A DNA stretch of 64,000 nucleotides from Xenorhabdus thuongxuanensis (GCF_001908095.1 NZ_MKGR01000003.1:94679-158678), one strand, 5' to 3'; counted from the first letter of the stretch, positions 10,646 to 21,352 are shown. The notes: generated by a model from the letters alone, not told the origin. Made by a program: numbers and translations.

Positions 10646-13336
10646 ATGTCGTTTAAATTGAAAACGAACTGTGCTTCAATGCTCTCGATTGGAAGCAAAT
10701 CCACTGGCAGTAAAACCTATCACTATTACAGCTTACCTCTGTTATCTGAACAATTGGGCGATATATCCCGCCTGCCAAAGTCACTGAAAGTTTTGCTCGA
10801 AAATCTCTTGCGCAATGTTGATGGTGAATCAGTGGTGGAAGATGATTTGCGGGCGCTGGTGGAATGGCAAAAAACCGGTCATGCAGACAGGGAAATTGCT
10901 TATCGCCCCGCCCGCGTACTTATGCAGGATTTTACAGGCGTGCCGGCTGTCGTAGATCTTGCTGCAATGCGGGAAGCTGTGTTGAAACTCGGTGGAAATG
11001 TAGAACAGGTTAATCCATTATCCCCTGTTGATTTGGTGATTGATCATTCGGTGATGGTTGATAAATTTGGCACTGAACAGGCATTTTCAGAAAACGTCCA
11101 GATAGAGATGGCACGTAACTATGAACGTTATCTGTTCTTGCGTTGGGGGCAGAAGGCCTTTAATCGTTTCCGCGTTGTCCCTCCTGGAACGGGGATTTGC
11201 CATCAGGTTAACCTGGAATATTTGGGGAAAGCCGTCTGGTATGAAAATCAGGATGGTGAGGATTTTGCTTATCCTGATACGTTGGTCGGAACAGATTCTC
11301 ACACAACCATGATTAATGGGTTGGGTGTTTTGGGATGGGGCGTAGGAGGAATTGAAGCCGAGGCAGCAATGCTGGGGCAGCCAGTTTCCATGCTGATCCC
11401 AGATGTTGTTGGCTTTAAACTGACCGGAAAATTGCAAGAAGGGATAACAGCAACTGACCTTGTACTGACTGTGACGCAGATGTTGCGTAAGCACGGTGTT
11501 GTGGGTAAATTTGTTGAGTTTTATGGTGATGGATTATCTGATTTGCCGCTGGCAGATCGGGCAACTATTGCCAATATGTCTCCTGAATATGGTGCAACTT
11601 GTGGTTTCTTCCCTGTTGATGACATTACATTATATTATATGCGCTTAACGGGGCGTCATGAAGAAGAAATAGCTTTGGTTGAAGCTTATTGCAAAACTCA
11701 GGGTCTATGGCGTAATGCTGGGGATGAACCTATCTTTACTAGTGCCTTAGAGTTGGATATGTCGACGGTTGAAGCAAGTTTAGCTGGGCCGAAACGTCCT
11801 CAAGACAGGGTGGCATTGGGAAATGTACCGCAAGCTTTTCAGTCTGCTACGCAATTGGATATCCATAAAACTCAAGAGCACTCATCAGCGGTATCAGTGA
11901 CTTTAGATAACCAAACTTTTTCATTGCAAGATGGTGCTGTGGTGATTGCTGCCATTACCTCTTGCACAAACACCTCTAATCCCAGTGTATTGATGACAGC
12001 GGGATTACTTGCCAAAAAAGCGGTTGAAAAAGGTTTGCAGCGTCAACCATGGGTTAAAACTTCACTGGCTCCTGGTTCGAAAGTTGTGACAAGTTATTTA
12101 GAATTGGCAGGTTTCATGCCATATCTGGAAAAACTTGGTTTTAATTTAGTGGGATATGGTTGCACTACCTGTATTGGTAACTCTGGGCCATTGCCTGATC
12201 CTATTGAAGCTGCGATTAAGCAAGCTGATTTAACCGTTGGAGCTGTGCTTTCCGGTAATCGAAATTTTGAAGGGCGCATTCATCCTTTGGTGAAAACTAA
12301 CTGGTTGGCATCACCGCCGCTGGTGGTAGCTTATGCGCTTTCTGGCAATATGAAAAAGGATCTGACACGAGAGCCTATTGGGAAAGATCAACAAGGTAAT
12401 GATGTTTACTTGAAGGATATTTGGCCTGATAGTACAGAAGTTGCAGAAGCGATTGAAAAAGTCAGAACCGAAATGTTCCATAAAGAATACGATTCTGTGT
12501 TTGATGGTGACGAAGATTGGCAATCCCTGCGTGTCGAAAGTTCAGCGACTTATGCTTGGCAGCCGGATTCCACCTATATACGGCATCCCCCTTTCTTCAG
12601 TGATATGACGGCTGAACCTAAACCTGTTACAGACATTCATCAGGCTCACATTTTGGCGATCTTGGGGGATTCAGTTACGACAGATCATATTTCCCCTGCG
12701 GGAAACATCAAGGCTGATAGTCCTGCCGGACGTTACTTACAAGAACATGGTGTTGCTCCAAAAGATTTTAACTCTTATGGCTCAAGACGTGGCAACCATG
12801 AAGTCATGATGCGAGGGACGTTTGCCAATATTCGTATTCGCAATGAGATGGTATCAGGAGTTGAAGGAGGATATACCCGTCATATTCCTTCACAATCCCA
12901 ACTTGCTATTTATGATGCTGCTATGCGTTATCAGGAGGAAAAAATACCATTAGCCGTTATTGCGGGGAAAGAATATGGTTCAGGATCAAGCCGTGACTGG
13001 GCTGCAAAAGGAACAAGATTACTAGGGGTTAGGGTTGTGATTGCAGAATCTTTTGAACGTATTCATCGTTCTAACTTGATTGGTATGGGGGTTTTGCCAT
13101 TGGAGTTTCCTAAAGGTATTAATCGCAAAACGTTAAACCTGACGGGAGAAGAGAAAATTGATATTACAGAATTATCTAACATTCAGCCTGGGCAGACAAT
13201 TGCAGTGAAAGTTACCTATACCAATGGACGGGAAATTGTGATTGATGCCCGTTGCCGCATTGATACGGGAACAGAACTGGCTTACTTCTATCATGATGGC
13301 ATTTTACATTATGTGATTCGTAATATGCTGAAATGA
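10646..13336 (+). CDS. acnA: Aconitate hydratase A
   Basis: Interconverts citrate and isocitrate in the TCA cycle; the stress/stationary-phase aconitase in enterics, which switches to an mRNA-binding form without its cluster. 896 aa. The [4Fe-4S] ligands are in AITSCTNTSNPS (one Cys) and GYGCTTCIGNSG (two Cys). Substrate-binding segments include GTDSHTTMINGLGVLGWGVG and, in the swivelling domain, KEYGSGSSRDWAAKG. An AAAGGAGGAG site precedes the ATG. It stands alone, as in E. coli. Confidence 0.97.
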   Translation: MSFKLKTNCASMLSIGSKSTGSKTYHYYSLPLLSEQLGDISRLPKSLKVLLENLLRNVDGESVVEDDLRALVEWQKTGHADREIAYRPARVLMQDFTGVPAVVDLAAMREAVLKLGGNVEQVNPLSPVDLVIDHSVMVDKFGTEQAFSENVQIEMARNYERYLFLRWGQKAFNRFRVVPPGTGICHQVNLEYLGKAVWYENQDGEDFAYPDTLVGTDSHTTMINGLGVLGWGVGGIEAEAAMLGQPVSMLIPDVVGFKLTGKLQEGITATDLVLTVTQMLRKHGVVGKFVEFYGDGLSDLPLADRATIANMSPEYGATCGFFPVDDITLYYMRLTGRHEEEIALVEAYCKTQGLWRNAGDEPIFTSALELDMSTVEASLAGPKRPQDRVALGNVPQAFQSATQLDIHKTQEHSSAVSVTLDNQTFSLQDGAVVIAAITSCTNTSNPSVLMTAGLLAKKAVEKGLQRQPWVKTSLAPGSKVVTSYLELAGFMPYLEKLGFNLVGYGCTTCIGNSGPLPDPIEAAIKQADLTVGAVLSGNRNFEGRIHPLVKTNWLASPPLVVAYALSGNMKKDLTREPIGKDQQGNDVYLKDIWPDSTEVAEAIEKVRTEMFHKEYDSVFDGDEDWQSLRVESSATYAWQPDSTYIRHPPFFSDMTAEPKPVTDIHQAHILAILGDSVTTDHISPAGNIKADSPAGRYLQEHGVAPKDFNSYGSRRGNHEVMMRGTFANIRIRNEMVSGVEGGYTRHIPSQSQLAIYDAAMRYQEEKIPLAVIAGKEYGSGSSRDWAAKGTRLLGVRVVIAESFERIHRSNLIGMGVLPLEFPKGINRKTLNLTGEEKIDITELSNIQPGQTIAVKVTYTNGREIVIDARCRIDTGTELAYFYHDGILHYVIRNMLK

Positions 13337-13726
13337 CAAAATTGTCATAAATAACTCGAATTTTGGATAATAATTGGATAATAAATTGAACTAAAGCCTG
13401 TTCCAAAATCAGAATTTTAAGCCAATAAAAAATCGATCTAAAAAGGAACAGGCTATAGACAAATTAGTTGAAATTTTCTGTAAAGAATCGATAAAAGAGT
13501 GATCTGGCATTTTAAGAACTCATTTAAATAAATGAAAAGCTATTTTTTTTAAAAATTTAAACTAAATTATTCTACTTATAATTTGATTATTTTTTAAAAA
13601 TGCTATCAGTTTCACATAATCATAAATATTGGCTTTTATTCCTATTGTGATTTTTAGCAAAATTCATAGTCTTTCAATGCTCTGAAAATACTATAGTTGC
13701 ATGTATTGCAAAGGAAAAACAACATT
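13337..13726. other. acnA-loiP intergenic region with an inverted repeat
   Basis: No gene is seen. AGCCTGTTCC (13395-13404) and GGAACAGGCT (13445-13454) form a perfect 10-bp inverted repeat with a 40-base A+T-rich spacer. It could end acnA transcription or be the ends of a small lost element. The rest is A+T-rich upstream sequence of loiP. Confidence 0.45.
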
Positions 13727-14479
13727 ATGAAAATGAAAGCTCTTGTTGCAGTAGCTGTTTCTGCTGTAATTCTGACAGGTTGTAAGAATCTTGATCAGGG
13801 AATGCTGGCTCACTCCGGAATGCAATTATTCCAGGCGGCGACATTAGGTGATTCTGATGTCAAACGGTTATCTGACCAAGCATGTAATGATATGGATGCA
13901 CAGAATAAAATTGCATCGGCATCCAGCCAATACACTAAACGCCTGAATAAAATTGCCAAAGCATTAGGTAACGAAATTAATGGTACACCGGTTAATTATA
14001 AAGTTTATTTGACTGATGATGTGAACGCATGGGCAATGGCTAACGGTTGTGTGCGTGTATACAGCGGCTTGATGGACATGATGAACGATAATGAAGTCGA
14101 AGGCGTTCTAGGCCATGAAATGGGTCACGTAGCACTGGGCCACACCCGTAAAGCAATGCAGGTTGCTTATGCTACAGTTGCTGCACGTACCGCAGCTGCA
14201 TCAGCCGGTGGTGTAGCCGCACAGCTGAGTGATTCTCAGCTTGCAGCGCTGGGTGAAAAACTGATCAATTCGCAGTTCTCACAGCATCAGGAAAGTCAGG
14301 CTGATGATTTCTCTTATGATCTGCTGAAAAAACGCAATATCAAAACAGAAGGTTTAGCAACTAGCTTCGAGAAACTGGCTAAATTGGGTAGTGGTAAAAC
14401 CAGTATGTTTGATTCACACCCGCCTTCACAGGAGCGTGCTCAACACATTCGTGATCGTATCGCAGCAGACAAGAAATAG
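13727..14479 (+). CDS. loiP: LoiP/YggG-like M48 metallopeptidase lipoprotein
   Basis: An outer-membrane-associated zinc protease of family M48. The lipoprotein signal MKMKALVAVAVSAVILTGCKN has a lipobox LTGC with Cys about residue 19. The zinc motif HEMGH lies in VLGHEMGHVALGH, and the third ligand region is ESQADDFSYDLL. The C-terminus FDSHPPSQERAQHIRDR matches E. coli LoiP, which cleaves Phe-Phe bonds and is linked to osmotic stress. I use ATG 13727, after AAAGGA, rather than the ATG 30 bases upstream, because the signal peptide then starts directly. E. coli loiP lies elsewhere, so the location between acnA and ribA is unusual. Confidence 0.9.
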   Translation: MKMKALVAVAVSAVILTGCKNLDQGMLAHSGMQLFQAATLGDSDVKRLSDQACNDMDAQNKIASASSQYTKRLNKIAKALGNEINGTPVNYKVYLTDDVNAWAMANGCVRVYSGLMDMMNDNEVEGVLGHEMGHVALGHTRKAMQVAYATVAARTAAASAGGVAAQLSDSQLAALGEKLINSQFSQHQESQADDFSYDLLKKRNIKTEGLATSFEKLAKLGSGKTSMFDSHPPSQERAQHIRDRIAADKK

Positions 14480-14498
14480 TAAGTTTTGTATAGATTGT

Positions 14499-14519
14499 AG
14501 CGGTGTCAGTGGCACCGCT
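14499..14519 (+). other. Small hairpin just after loiP
   Basis: AGCGGTG (14499-14505) pairs with CACCGCT (14513-14519) around a 7-base loop. There is no T-run. It may protect the 3' end of the loiP mRNA. Confidence 0.4.
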
Positions 14520-14564
14520 TGACAGTCGGTGCACCACCCCAATTCAGTAACATTATTAGAAATA

Positions 14565-14598
14565 AAAACTGCGCCCACACCGACGCAGTTTTCTTATA
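14565..14598. terminator. Bidirectional terminator between loiP and ribA
   Basis: AAAACTGCG (14565-14573) pairs exactly with CGCAGTTTT (14584-14592) around a 10-base loop. T-rich tracts follow on both strands, so it serves both convergent genes. Confidence 0.85.
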
Positions 14599-14623
14599 TT
14601 TTTAGAAATTAATTGGAAAACTT

Positions 14624-15232
14624 TTAGCTTGATTTGAACAATAAATGACCCATTCGGCTGGCTTTGGTATCCAAATAATGAGCATTTTTGGGATTACGCC
14701 CTACAATCAGTGGGACACGTTCGGTGATATTAATGCCCGCTTCTATCATCATTTCAACTTTTTTAGGGTTGTTAGTAAGAAGGCGAATTGCATTAATATG
14801 CAACAACTTATACATATCTGAGCACAGGGTGAAATCTCTTTCATCGGCAGCAAAACCTAATTGATGGTTAGCCTCAACAGTATCAATACCTTGATCCTGT
14901 AAAGCATAGGCACGAATTTTATTCAGCAAACCAATATTTCGGCCTTCCTGACGGTGGTAGAGTAAAACGCCACGACCTTCTTGACTAATTTGCGAAAGCG
15001 CAGCTTCTAATTGAAAACCACAGTCGCATCTCAGGCTGAATAAAGCATCTCCAGTGAGACATTCTGAGTGGATCCGCGATAATACAGGTTCATCACCAGA
15101 AATATCACCAAAAACAAGAGCGACATGATCGCGGCCTGTTTTGATTTCTTCGAATCCAATCATTAAAAACTCGCCCCATGGCGTAGGTAATTTTGCTTCA
15201 GCTACTCGTTTTAGCTGTATTTTTGTATTCAT
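14624..15232 (-). CDS. ribA: GTP cyclohydrolase II
   Basis: Catalyses the first step of riboflavin synthesis, GTP to 2,5-diamino-6-ribosylamino-pyrimidinone phosphate. 202 aa. The zinc Cys triad is in [20 protein letters not shown], the catalytic block is [19 protein letters not shown], and [11 protein letters not shown] follows. The N-terminus [21 protein letters not shown] has a few extra residues compared with E. coli. The pgpB gene that sits beside ribA in E. coli is absent here. Confidence 0.96.
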   Translation of the reverse strand: MNTKIQLKRVAEAKLPTPWGEFLMIGFEEIKTGRDHVALVFGDISGDEPVLSRIHSECLTGDALFSLRCDCGFQLEAALSQISQEGRGVLLYHRQEGRNIGLLNKIRAYALQDQGIDTVEANHQLGFAADERDFTLCSDMYKLLHINAIRLLTNNPKKVEMMIEAGINITERVPLIVGRNPKNAHYLDTKASRMGHLLFKSS

Positions 15233-15594
15233 ATGTTGATTTAACTCGTTATAAATATTGCGGTACTTAAGACAATACCGGTTGAGAAATCAGCTAAAAC
15301 TACGCAAGAAATTCTCTCTGATTACAACGCATGCACGCCGATGCATTGTAACAGAAGTTATTTAATATAGATGAATATAAAGTATCAGGTTCTTTAATGA
15401 TAAACATATTAACATGCTAAACTATAGGCAGATTTTTATAGATATATTTATCACAAAAAGAAGGAAATCAGCATTTGTTGCAATAAATTGCTTCCTTTAC
15501 GTAGACGTATGTAGACGAGAAATGCTAATTTAACACGCCACTATGTCTGTTATTTGGCATAACCAATCAGCAACAATAGATAACAGGAAGAAAT
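15233..15594. promoter_or_regulatory. Divergent ribA/lapA control region
   Basis: No gene is seen. An imperfect palindrome, TTACAAcGCAT...ATGCAtTGTAA (15323-15352), lies in the ribA leader side. A short direct repeat GTAGACG occurs twice near 15500, on the lapA side. I see no FMN-riboswitch signature. Confidence 0.35.
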
Positions 15595-15909
15595 GTGAAA
15601 TATTTTCTGATCTTATTACTGGCATTGGTTGTTTTTGTTATCTCAGTGACACTGGGTGCAAATAACAATCAGATAGTGACGTTTAATTATTTGATTGCTA
15701 AGGGTGATTACTCTGTATCTACACTACTGGGTGCATTGTTTGCTGTTGGTTTTATCCTCGGTTGGGGCATTTGTGGGTTTTTTTACTTACGCGCCAGTAT
15801 TTCTTTGCGACATGCAAAACGCAAAATCAAGCGACTGGAAACTCAAGTGGGGCAACCATCTGAATCATCCAAAAAAGTCGTATCTACTGTAGTATTAAAC
15901 AAGGAATAA
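15595..15909 (+). CDS. lapA: LapA (YciS) membrane protein
   Basis: A 104-aa inner-membrane protein with two helices: residues 2-20 (YFLILLLALVVFVISVTLG) and about 42-65 (LLGALFAVGFILGWGICGFFYL). A cytoplasmic coiled-coil tail RHAKRKIKRLETQ follows. It is the partner of LapB in control of lipopolysaccharide synthesis through LpxC turnover. It starts with GTG after AGGAAG; the ATG two bases earlier is out of frame and runs straight into TGA. Six bases separate it from lapB. Confidence 0.93.
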   Translation: MKYFLILLLALVVFVISVTLGANNNQIVTFNYLIAKGDYSVSTLLGALFAVGFILGWGICGFFYLRASISLRHAKRKIKRLETQVGQPSESSKKVVSTVVLNKE

Positions 15910-15915
15910 TTCTCC

Positions 15916-17085
15916 ATGTTAGAGCTGTTGTTTCTGTTGCTTCCCATTGCTGCTGCCTATGGCTGGTATATGGGGCGCAGAAGTGCTCAACAAGATAAGC
16001 AACAATCTGCTGACCGTCTTTCACGTGAATATGTTGATGGTGTTAATTTTTTACTTTCTAATCAGCAAGATAAGGCGGTAGATTTATTTCTTGATATGCT
16101 GAAAGAGGATAGTTCCGCATTTGAAACCCACCTAACACTAGGAAATCTATTCCGTTCCCGTGGTGAAGTTGAAAGAGCCATCCGTATTCATCAGTCCCTG
16201 ATGGAAAGTGCTTCCCTGACGTTTGAACAGCGTTTGCTTGCGATCCAACAGCTTGGGCAAGATTATATGGCTGCGGGAGTCTATGATCGTGCTGAGAATA
16301 TGTTCATTCAGCTAGTTGACGAAACTGACTTCCGTGAAAATGCCTTTAATTCCTTGCTAACCATTTATCAGTCAATTAGTGATTGGAATAAAGCTGTTGA
16401 TATCGCCGAAAAACTCGTAAAACTGGGTAAGCACCATTTTCGGGAAGAGATTGCCCATTTCTATTGTGAGTTGGCATTGCAATGTATGGGCAGTGACGAT
16501 TTTACTGATGCGATCGGCTATTTGAACAAAGCGTCTCAGGCGGATAGAAACTGCGCTCGTGCTTCTATTATGTTTGGTCGTATTTATATGGCTCAAGGGG
16601 AATATCTTAAAGCAACCAATGCGTTGAAACGTATTCTCGATCAGGATAAACAATTGGTTAGTGAATCTTTGTCAATGTTGCAAGAATGTTACCAGTATTT
16701 ATCCCAACAGGATGAATGGCAATCTTTTTTACAACGCTGTGTAGAAGAAAATTGTGGTGCTATCGCCGAACTTCATATGGCCGATATCCTTGAAAGGAGG
16801 GAAGGACGTGATGTCGCCCAAAATTTCATTAACCTCCAATTGGAACGTCATCCAACAATGAGGTTGTTTTATCGTCTGATGGATTATCATTTGACGGAAG
16901 CGGAAGAAGGTCGGGCTAAAGAAAGCCTGATTCTTTTGCGTAATATGGTAGGTGAGCAAATTCGTACAAAACCTGATTATCGATGCTATAAATGTGGTTT
17001 TACTTCCCGATCATTATATTGGCATTGTCCATCATGTCGTTCTTGGGACTCTATTAAACCGATCCGAGGATTGGATGGCCAGTGA
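15916..17085 (+). CDS. lapB: LPS assembly/LpxC-turnover adaptor LapB (YciM)
   Basis: 389 aa, the E. coli length. An N-terminal membrane anchor (LLFLLLPIAAAYGWYMGRR) is followed by about nine TPR units (for example HLTLGNLFRSRGEVERAI). The C-terminal rubredoxin-like zinc ribbon is YRCYKCGFTS...WHCPSCRSWDSI. LapB links LpxC to FtsH for degradation and is antagonised by YejM/PbgA. It is translated from an operon with lapA and lies upstream of pyrF. Confidence 0.96.
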   Translation: MLELLFLLLPIAAAYGWYMGRRSAQQDKQQSADRLSREYVDGVNFLLSNQQDKAVDLFLDMLKEDSSAFETHLTLGNLFRSRGEVERAIRIHQSLMESASLTFEQRLLAIQQLGQDYMAAGVYDRAENMFIQLVDETDFRENAFNSLLTIYQSISDWNKAVDIAEKLVKLGKHHFREEIAHFYCELALQCMGSDDFTDAIGYLNKASQADRNCARASIMFGRIYMAQGEYLKATNALKRILDQDKQLVSESLSMLQECYQYLSQQDEWQSFLQRCVEENCGAIAELHMADILERREGRDVAQNFINLQLERHPTMRLFYRLMDYHLTEAEEGRAKESLILLRNMVGEQIRTKPDYRCYKCGFTSRSLYWHCPSCRSWDSIKPIRGLDGQ

Positions 17086-17168
17086 CAGTCACTATTATGC
17101 TGCTATTCATTAGTGATTAAAGTTTTTATAACCAATTCAAGTTAATTAGTAAATCAAAGGGCCTAGAA

Positions 17169-17909
17169 ATGACCTCCCACACAGTTCAAACTTTAGATAA
17201 ACAGATTGATTCGCCTGTTATTGTTGCATTGGATTATAACAATCAGGATGCAGCTCTGGCATTTGTCGATAAGATTGATCCACAATCCTGTCGTCTGAAA
17301 GTGGGTAAAGAAATGTTTACACTATATGGCCCGCAATTTGTTCAGGTGCTGCATCAGCGTGGCTTTGATGTTTTTTTGGATCTTAAATTTCATGATATTC
17401 CCAATACAACGGCGAGAGCAGTAGCAGCTGCGGCTGAACTAGGCGTGTGGATGGTTAATGTTCATGCAAGTGGTGGTGCGAGAATGATGACAGCAGCAAA
17501 AGAAGTGTTATTGCCCTATGGTAAGGATGCACCTCTGTTGATTGCTGTGACAGTGCTGACCAGTATGGAACAATCTGATCTCTTGGGTATAGGCGTTGAT
17601 ATGACTCCAGTGCAACATGCGGAGCGCTTGGCATTATTGGCAAAACGGTGTGGTTTAGATGGCGTAGTTTGTTCAGCTCATGAAGCACAGCAATTGAAAA
17701 CAGTATGTGGACAAGCGTTCCAACTTATTACCCCAGGTATTCGTCCTGAAGGTACAGAAGCGGGGGATCAGCGCCGGATCATGACACCTTCTCAGGCGGT
17801 TCAGGCTGGGGTGGATTATATGGTGATCGGGCGTCCAATTGCCAGAGCAGAAAATCCAGCATTAGCGCTACAGCAGATTAACCAATCTATTGGAATTATT
17901 CATGGATAA
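17169..17909 (+). CDS. pyrF: Orotidine-5'-phosphate decarboxylase
   Basis: The last step of UMP synthesis. 246 aa. The active-site signature is [18 protein letters not shown] (the catalytic Asp-x-Lys-x-x-x-Asp tetrad), and the phosphate-binding end is TPGIRPEG... and [14 protein letters not shown]. Its last 8 bases overlap the yciH start, so the two are co-transcribed as in E. coli. Confidence 0.97.
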   Translation: MTSHTVQTLDKQIDSPVIVALDYNNQDAALAFVDKIDPQSCRLKVGKEMFTLYGPQFVQVLHQRGFDVFLDLKFHDIPNTTARAVAAAAELGVWMVNVHASGGARMMTAAKEVLLPYGKDAPLLIAVTVLTSMEQSDLLGIGVDMTPVQHAERLALLAKRCGLDGVVCSAHEAQQLKTVCGQAFQLITPGIRPEGTEAGDQRRIMTPSQAVQAGVDYMVIGRPIARAENPALALQQINQSIGIIHG

Positions 17910-18225
17910 TAACTCTCGCTTAGTTTATTCAACGGATGGTGGCCGTATTTATGAGGAAAAAGTAAAACCTTCTCGTCCGAAAGGTGATGGTATTGTACGT
18001 ATTCAGCGTCAATCCAGTGGCCGTAAAGGAAAAGGTGTTTGTGTGATTACTGGCATAGATGCTGATGACCAAACCTTGGCTAATTTGGCAGCCGAATTGA
18101 AGAAAAAATGTGGTTGTGGAGGGGCTGTCAAAAATGGTGAAATTGAGATTCAAGGCGATAAACGTGACTTACTGAAGCAATTGCTGGAAGCAAAAGGAAT
18201 GAAGGTAAAATTGGCTGGAGGTTAA
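17902..18225 (+). CDS. yciH: YciH, SUI1/eIF1-family protein
   Basis: A 107-aa homologue of translation factor eIF1/SUI1, which affects start-codon fidelity in vitro. The SUI1 core is [44 protein letters not shown], and the C-terminus [10 protein letters not shown] is diagnostic. I start at [11 protein letters not shown], as in E. coli, rather than four codons earlier. It overlaps pyrF by 8 bases. Confidence 0.95.
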   Translation: MDNNSRLVYSTDGGRIYEEKVKPSRPKGDGIVRIQRQSSGRKGKGVCVITGIDADDQTLANLAAELKKKCGCGGAVKNGEIEIQGDKRDLLKQLLEAKGMKVKLAGG

Positions 18226-18243
18226 GCCTGGCTCGTTATATAT

Positions 18244-18273
18244 AAGCTATGCAGTCAATAAATTGCATAGCTT
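18244..18273 (+). terminator. Hairpin after yciH
   Basis: AAGCTATGCA (18244-18253) pairs exactly with TGCATAGCTT (18264-18273) around a 10-base loop. The following tract is only weakly T-rich. It probably ends pyrF-yciH. Confidence 0.65.
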
Positions 18274-18341
18274 GTTAATTAAACTAAATTAATCGAATAA
18301 ATATTTACCATATCAGTCAACATGGAAAGGGCTATGAATGC

Positions 18342-19307
18342 TCACTTCTTGCTTGTTTCGTTTCCCCTGTTATTGGTCACAATGCTTGTAGCTGCTGCCA
18401 ATACGTCAGGACGGGCGCTGGCTTCTTTGTTATCTGGCTGAGTAAAATAAGTCACCAGAACCAACGGTGCTCTGTTGGATACGGGCCAAATTACCGCGAT
18501 ATCATTTGTTGTACCATAGTCACAACGACCTGTTTTATCTCCCACAATCCAATCCTTGGGTACTCCCGCACGAATACTGGCTCCACCAGTTGTATTGCCT
18601 TTTATCCACTCGGTTAATTGTTCACGTTGTGTTGTAGCCAGGGCATTGCCTAACACTAAATTATATAGACTCTTTGCCATAGCTTGTGGAGTAGAAGTAT
18701 CACGTTTATCACCTGGAATAGCGGTATTTAATTCGGGTTCATGACGATCGAGGCGAAAAGAATTGTCACCGATAGTACGGGCAAACCGTGTCACTTCACT
18801 TGGACTATTCAGTTGGTTAAGAAGCAAATTCATAGCCGTATTATCGCTGTATTGTAGTGTTGCTGCGCTCAACTCTCTTAAGGTCATACCATCGTTGAGA
18901 TATTTTTCCGTAATTGGGCTGTATTCAACAAGATTTGATTGTTGGTAGTGAACTCGTTGATTTAATAGGTGAACATTTGTTTCGCTTTGTTTCAGAATGG
19001 CGGATACTGCCATTAACTTACTAGTGCTGCATAGGGGAAAACGCTCGTTTGCACGGTAAGATATGGTGGAATGATCAGCTGTGTCTATTAATACCACACC
19101 AAGCCGGCCATTGGCATTTTTCTCTAAGATGGAAAGTCGGTGGGTGATCTCATTTATCTTGCGGAGATCTCTTGCAGGCGATATTTCATTTTGGTAAGAA
19201 ATTTGATTGTTATGAATGGTTGCACTGGCTGGAAAAGTAAATAAAACACCAAGTAAGGAAGCAAAGGTGGTTGTGAAACCTATTCGGTTCACCGAAGAAA
19301 ATAACAT
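18342..19307 (-). CDS. Class A beta-lactamase, CTX-M/HugA-like
   Basis: A periplasmic serine beta-lactamase, 321 aa with a signal peptide ending ASA about residue 29. All class A motifs are present: CSTSK (Ser94, Ambler 70), YSDN (Ambler 130), RHEPELN (Glu190, Ambler 166) and DKTG (Ambler 234-236). The general sequence ([19 protein letters not shown]) resembles the CTX-M/HugA branch of chromosomal cephalosporinases. Two positions stand out: Arg at Ambler 237 and Cys at 238, the latter with Cys at 69. A Cys69-Cys238 disulfide is a hallmark of class A carbapenemases (KPC, SME, NMC-A, GES). The activity spectrum cannot be read from this. It has no ampR-like divergent regulator. It is inserted between yciH and rnb. 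Confidence 0.93.
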   Translation of the reverse strand: MLFSSVNRIGFTTTFASLLGVLFTFPASATIHNNQISYQNEISPARDLRKINEITHRLSILEKNANGRLGVVLIDTADHSTISYRANERFPLCSTSKLMAVSAILKQSETNVHLLNQRVHYQQSNLVEYSPITEKYLNDGMTLRELSAATLQYSDNTAMNLLLNQLNSPSEVTRFARTIGDNSFRLDRHEPELNTAIPGDKRDTSTPQAMAKSLYNLVLGNALATTQREQLTEWIKGNTTGGASIRAGVPKDWIVGDKTGRCDYGTTNDIAVIWPVSNRAPLVLVTYFTQPDNKEASARPDVLAAATSIVTNNRGNETSKK

Positions 19308-19414
19308 GTGGAAGTCCTTATATGGATTATCATCTTATTGTTATTACAAAATACAAAAGCTGCCACCATTTATGGCGGCAGAGATATTTTATAGAAATGA
19401 CTTGTAAGATGTGT

Positions 19415-21352
19415 CTATACAGGGCGTGCCACAATATTGCGGGTTTCCATTCTGACATCTTCAATACGGACATGGATAATATCATTCAAACGGTGAACGG
19501 TTTCACCTTTAATCAACACGGAACCTGTTTCTTGACTACATTGAAGTTCATCACGAATTGCATGCAAAAATGGCCCAGGGACGAAAGCGATGGCACCGTT
19601 ATCTACCAATCGAACTCGCAGGCCACCGCGGGTGATATCGATAATTTCTGCTGGGAATTTTTTATCTGTGCCAGCATGAGGTTGCAAGAAACGGGCATAG
19701 AGCCAATCACCAACATCACGCTCTGCCATGCGGTTAGCCCGGCGGCGTTCGGTTAATTGCAGGCAAAGATCTTCGGTTGGTCTTTCTACCTCCACTTGAT
19801 GGATAATTACTTTTAATAAACGGTGGTTGATAATATCGCCGTATTTACGGATAGGGGATGTCCAGGTAGCGTAAGCATCAAATCCTAAACCAAAGTGTGG
19901 GCCTGGATCTGTTTTGATTTCAGCAAAAGTTTGGAAACGGCGGATACGGCTGTCCAAGAATTGGGTTGGTTGTCTATCCAGCTCACGGCGCAGTTCACAG
20001 AACCCCTCTAGTTTCAGTAGCGCTTCAGCGTTAGCTTCAATGCTATGTTCCTTGAGAACTTCGATAACCTGCTCAATCTGGGTAGGTTCAAAGCCAGTAT
20101 GGACATTATAAATACCAAAGCCTAACTTATTGTGCAGAATTTTAGCTGCACATAAGTTCGCTGTGATCATGGCTTCTTCAACAATGCGGTTGGCTGAACG
20201 GCGTTGTTCAATAACGATATCAACAACATTGCCATTTTCATCAAGAATAAATCGATAATCCGGACGTTCCTTGAAAACCAGCGCGTTTTGCAGACGCCAG
20301 TTATTGCGACGTTCACACATCTCTTTTAGGATAGTGAGTTGGCTAGTCACGGCGGCTGATTCTGGTTTCCAACCTTCTTGGCCTTCTAACCAGTCTGAGA
20401 CTTCGTCATAAACCAGCTTAAATTTAGACTCAACCCAAGCAGAGAAGAATTGAATATCATCGCCCAATTGACCATCTTCGAGAATTGAAACCTGACAAAC
20501 CAGGGCAGGGCGGCGTACATTAGGGCGCAGAGAGCATAGGTTATCCGATAGCTCACGGGGGAGCATTGGAATATTGAAACCTGGCAGGTAATTGGTGAAA
20601 CTGCGCTGATAGGCAATTTTATCCAGTTCGCTGTCCGCTTTGATATAAGCAGTAGGATCTGCAATTGCAATAGAAAGTTTCAGGCTGCCGTCATCATTTT
20701 TGGTGATATGCAGGGCATCATCCATATCTTCGGTTGTTGCACTGTCAATAGTGACAAAATCAAGAGCGGTCAGATCGGTGCGTTCGATAGTATTATCGTC
20801 CAACTGGCAATCCATCATCACTGGCGCTTCACGTTCCAGTTCATGGCGAGTTAATGTCACCCACCACGGTGCGTAGTGGTCATCACCTTGCGTAATATAG
20901 CCAGTGATTTCAGCATGAAAACCACGATCACCTTTCAGAGGATGTCGGCGCATTTCAGCTACTGCCCAGTCGCCATTTTCAAAGGTATGGTTGACGTGGT
21001 TCGCGGGACGGCAAGGGATAGTGTCTTTTAATAATGGGTGATCAGGAATAATCCATAGTCGGTTGTCATTCTCTTTCTTCTGGACCTTTCCTACAAAACG
21101 GGTTAGGAAGGGTTCAATCAGAGACTCAGGTTCGGCAATTTCCTTCTCTTTGTCTGTGTGGATAGCAGCGGTAATCCGATCACCGTGCATTACTTTCTTC
21201 ATGTGAGGAGGTGGAATAAAATAACTTTTTTGGCCGTCGACTTCTAAAAATCCAAAACCTTTCTCAGTTCCTTTGACTAAACCTTCTACACGTAGGGTCT
21301 GGGCGTGAAGTTGCTGTTTTAGCTGCGCAAGCAGCGGATTATTTTGAAACAT
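19415..21352 (-). CDS. rnb: Exoribonuclease II
   Basis: A 3'-5' processive single-strand RNase, 645 aa as in E. coli. Cold-shock domains lie near the N-terminus ([20 protein letters not shown]). The RNB catalytic domain has the metal Asp cluster in [14 protein letters not shown], and [13 protein letters not shown] and [16 protein letters not shown] follow. The C-terminal S1 domain ends ...[22 protein letters not shown]. coli has gmr (yciR) downstream; here nth and the rsx genes lie upstream across a Ter-containing spacer. Confidence 0.97.
   Translation of the reverse strand: MFQNNPLLAQLKQQLHAQTLRVEGLVKGTEKGFGFLEVDGQKSYFIPPPHMKKVMHGDRITAAIHTDKEKEIAEPESLIEPFLTRFVGKVQKKENDNRLWIIPDHPLLKDTIPCRPANHVNHTFENGDWAVAEMRRHPLKGDRGFHAEITGYITQGDDHYAPWWVTLTRHELEREAPVMMDCQLDDNTIERTDLTALDFVTIDSATTEDMDDALHITKNDDGSLKLSIAIADPTAYIKADSELDKIAYQRSFTNYLPGFNIPMLPRELSDNLCSLRPNVRRPALVCQVSILEDGQLGDDIQFFSAWVESKFKLVYDEVSDWLEGQEGWKPESAAVTSQLTILKEMCERRNNWRLQNALVFKERPDYRFILDENGNVVDIVIEQRRSANRIVEEAMITANLCAAKILHNKLGFGIYNVHTGFEPTQIEQVIEVLKEHSIEANAEALLKLEGFCELRRELDRQPTQFLDSRIRRFQTFAEIKTDPGPHFGLGFDAYATWTSPIRKYGDIINHRLLKVIIHQVEVERPTEDLCLQLTERRRANRMAERDVGDWLYARFLQPHAGTDKKFPAEIIDITRGGLRVRLVDNGAIAFVPGPFLHAIRDELQCSQETGSVLIKGETVHRLNDIIHVRIEDVRMETRNIVARPV

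Noticed and set aside
11621-11650. dif-like string (GCGCATATAATATAATGTAATG on the minus strand)
   Set aside because: It lies inside acnA, fits codon use there, and the XerD half and spacer do not match dif.
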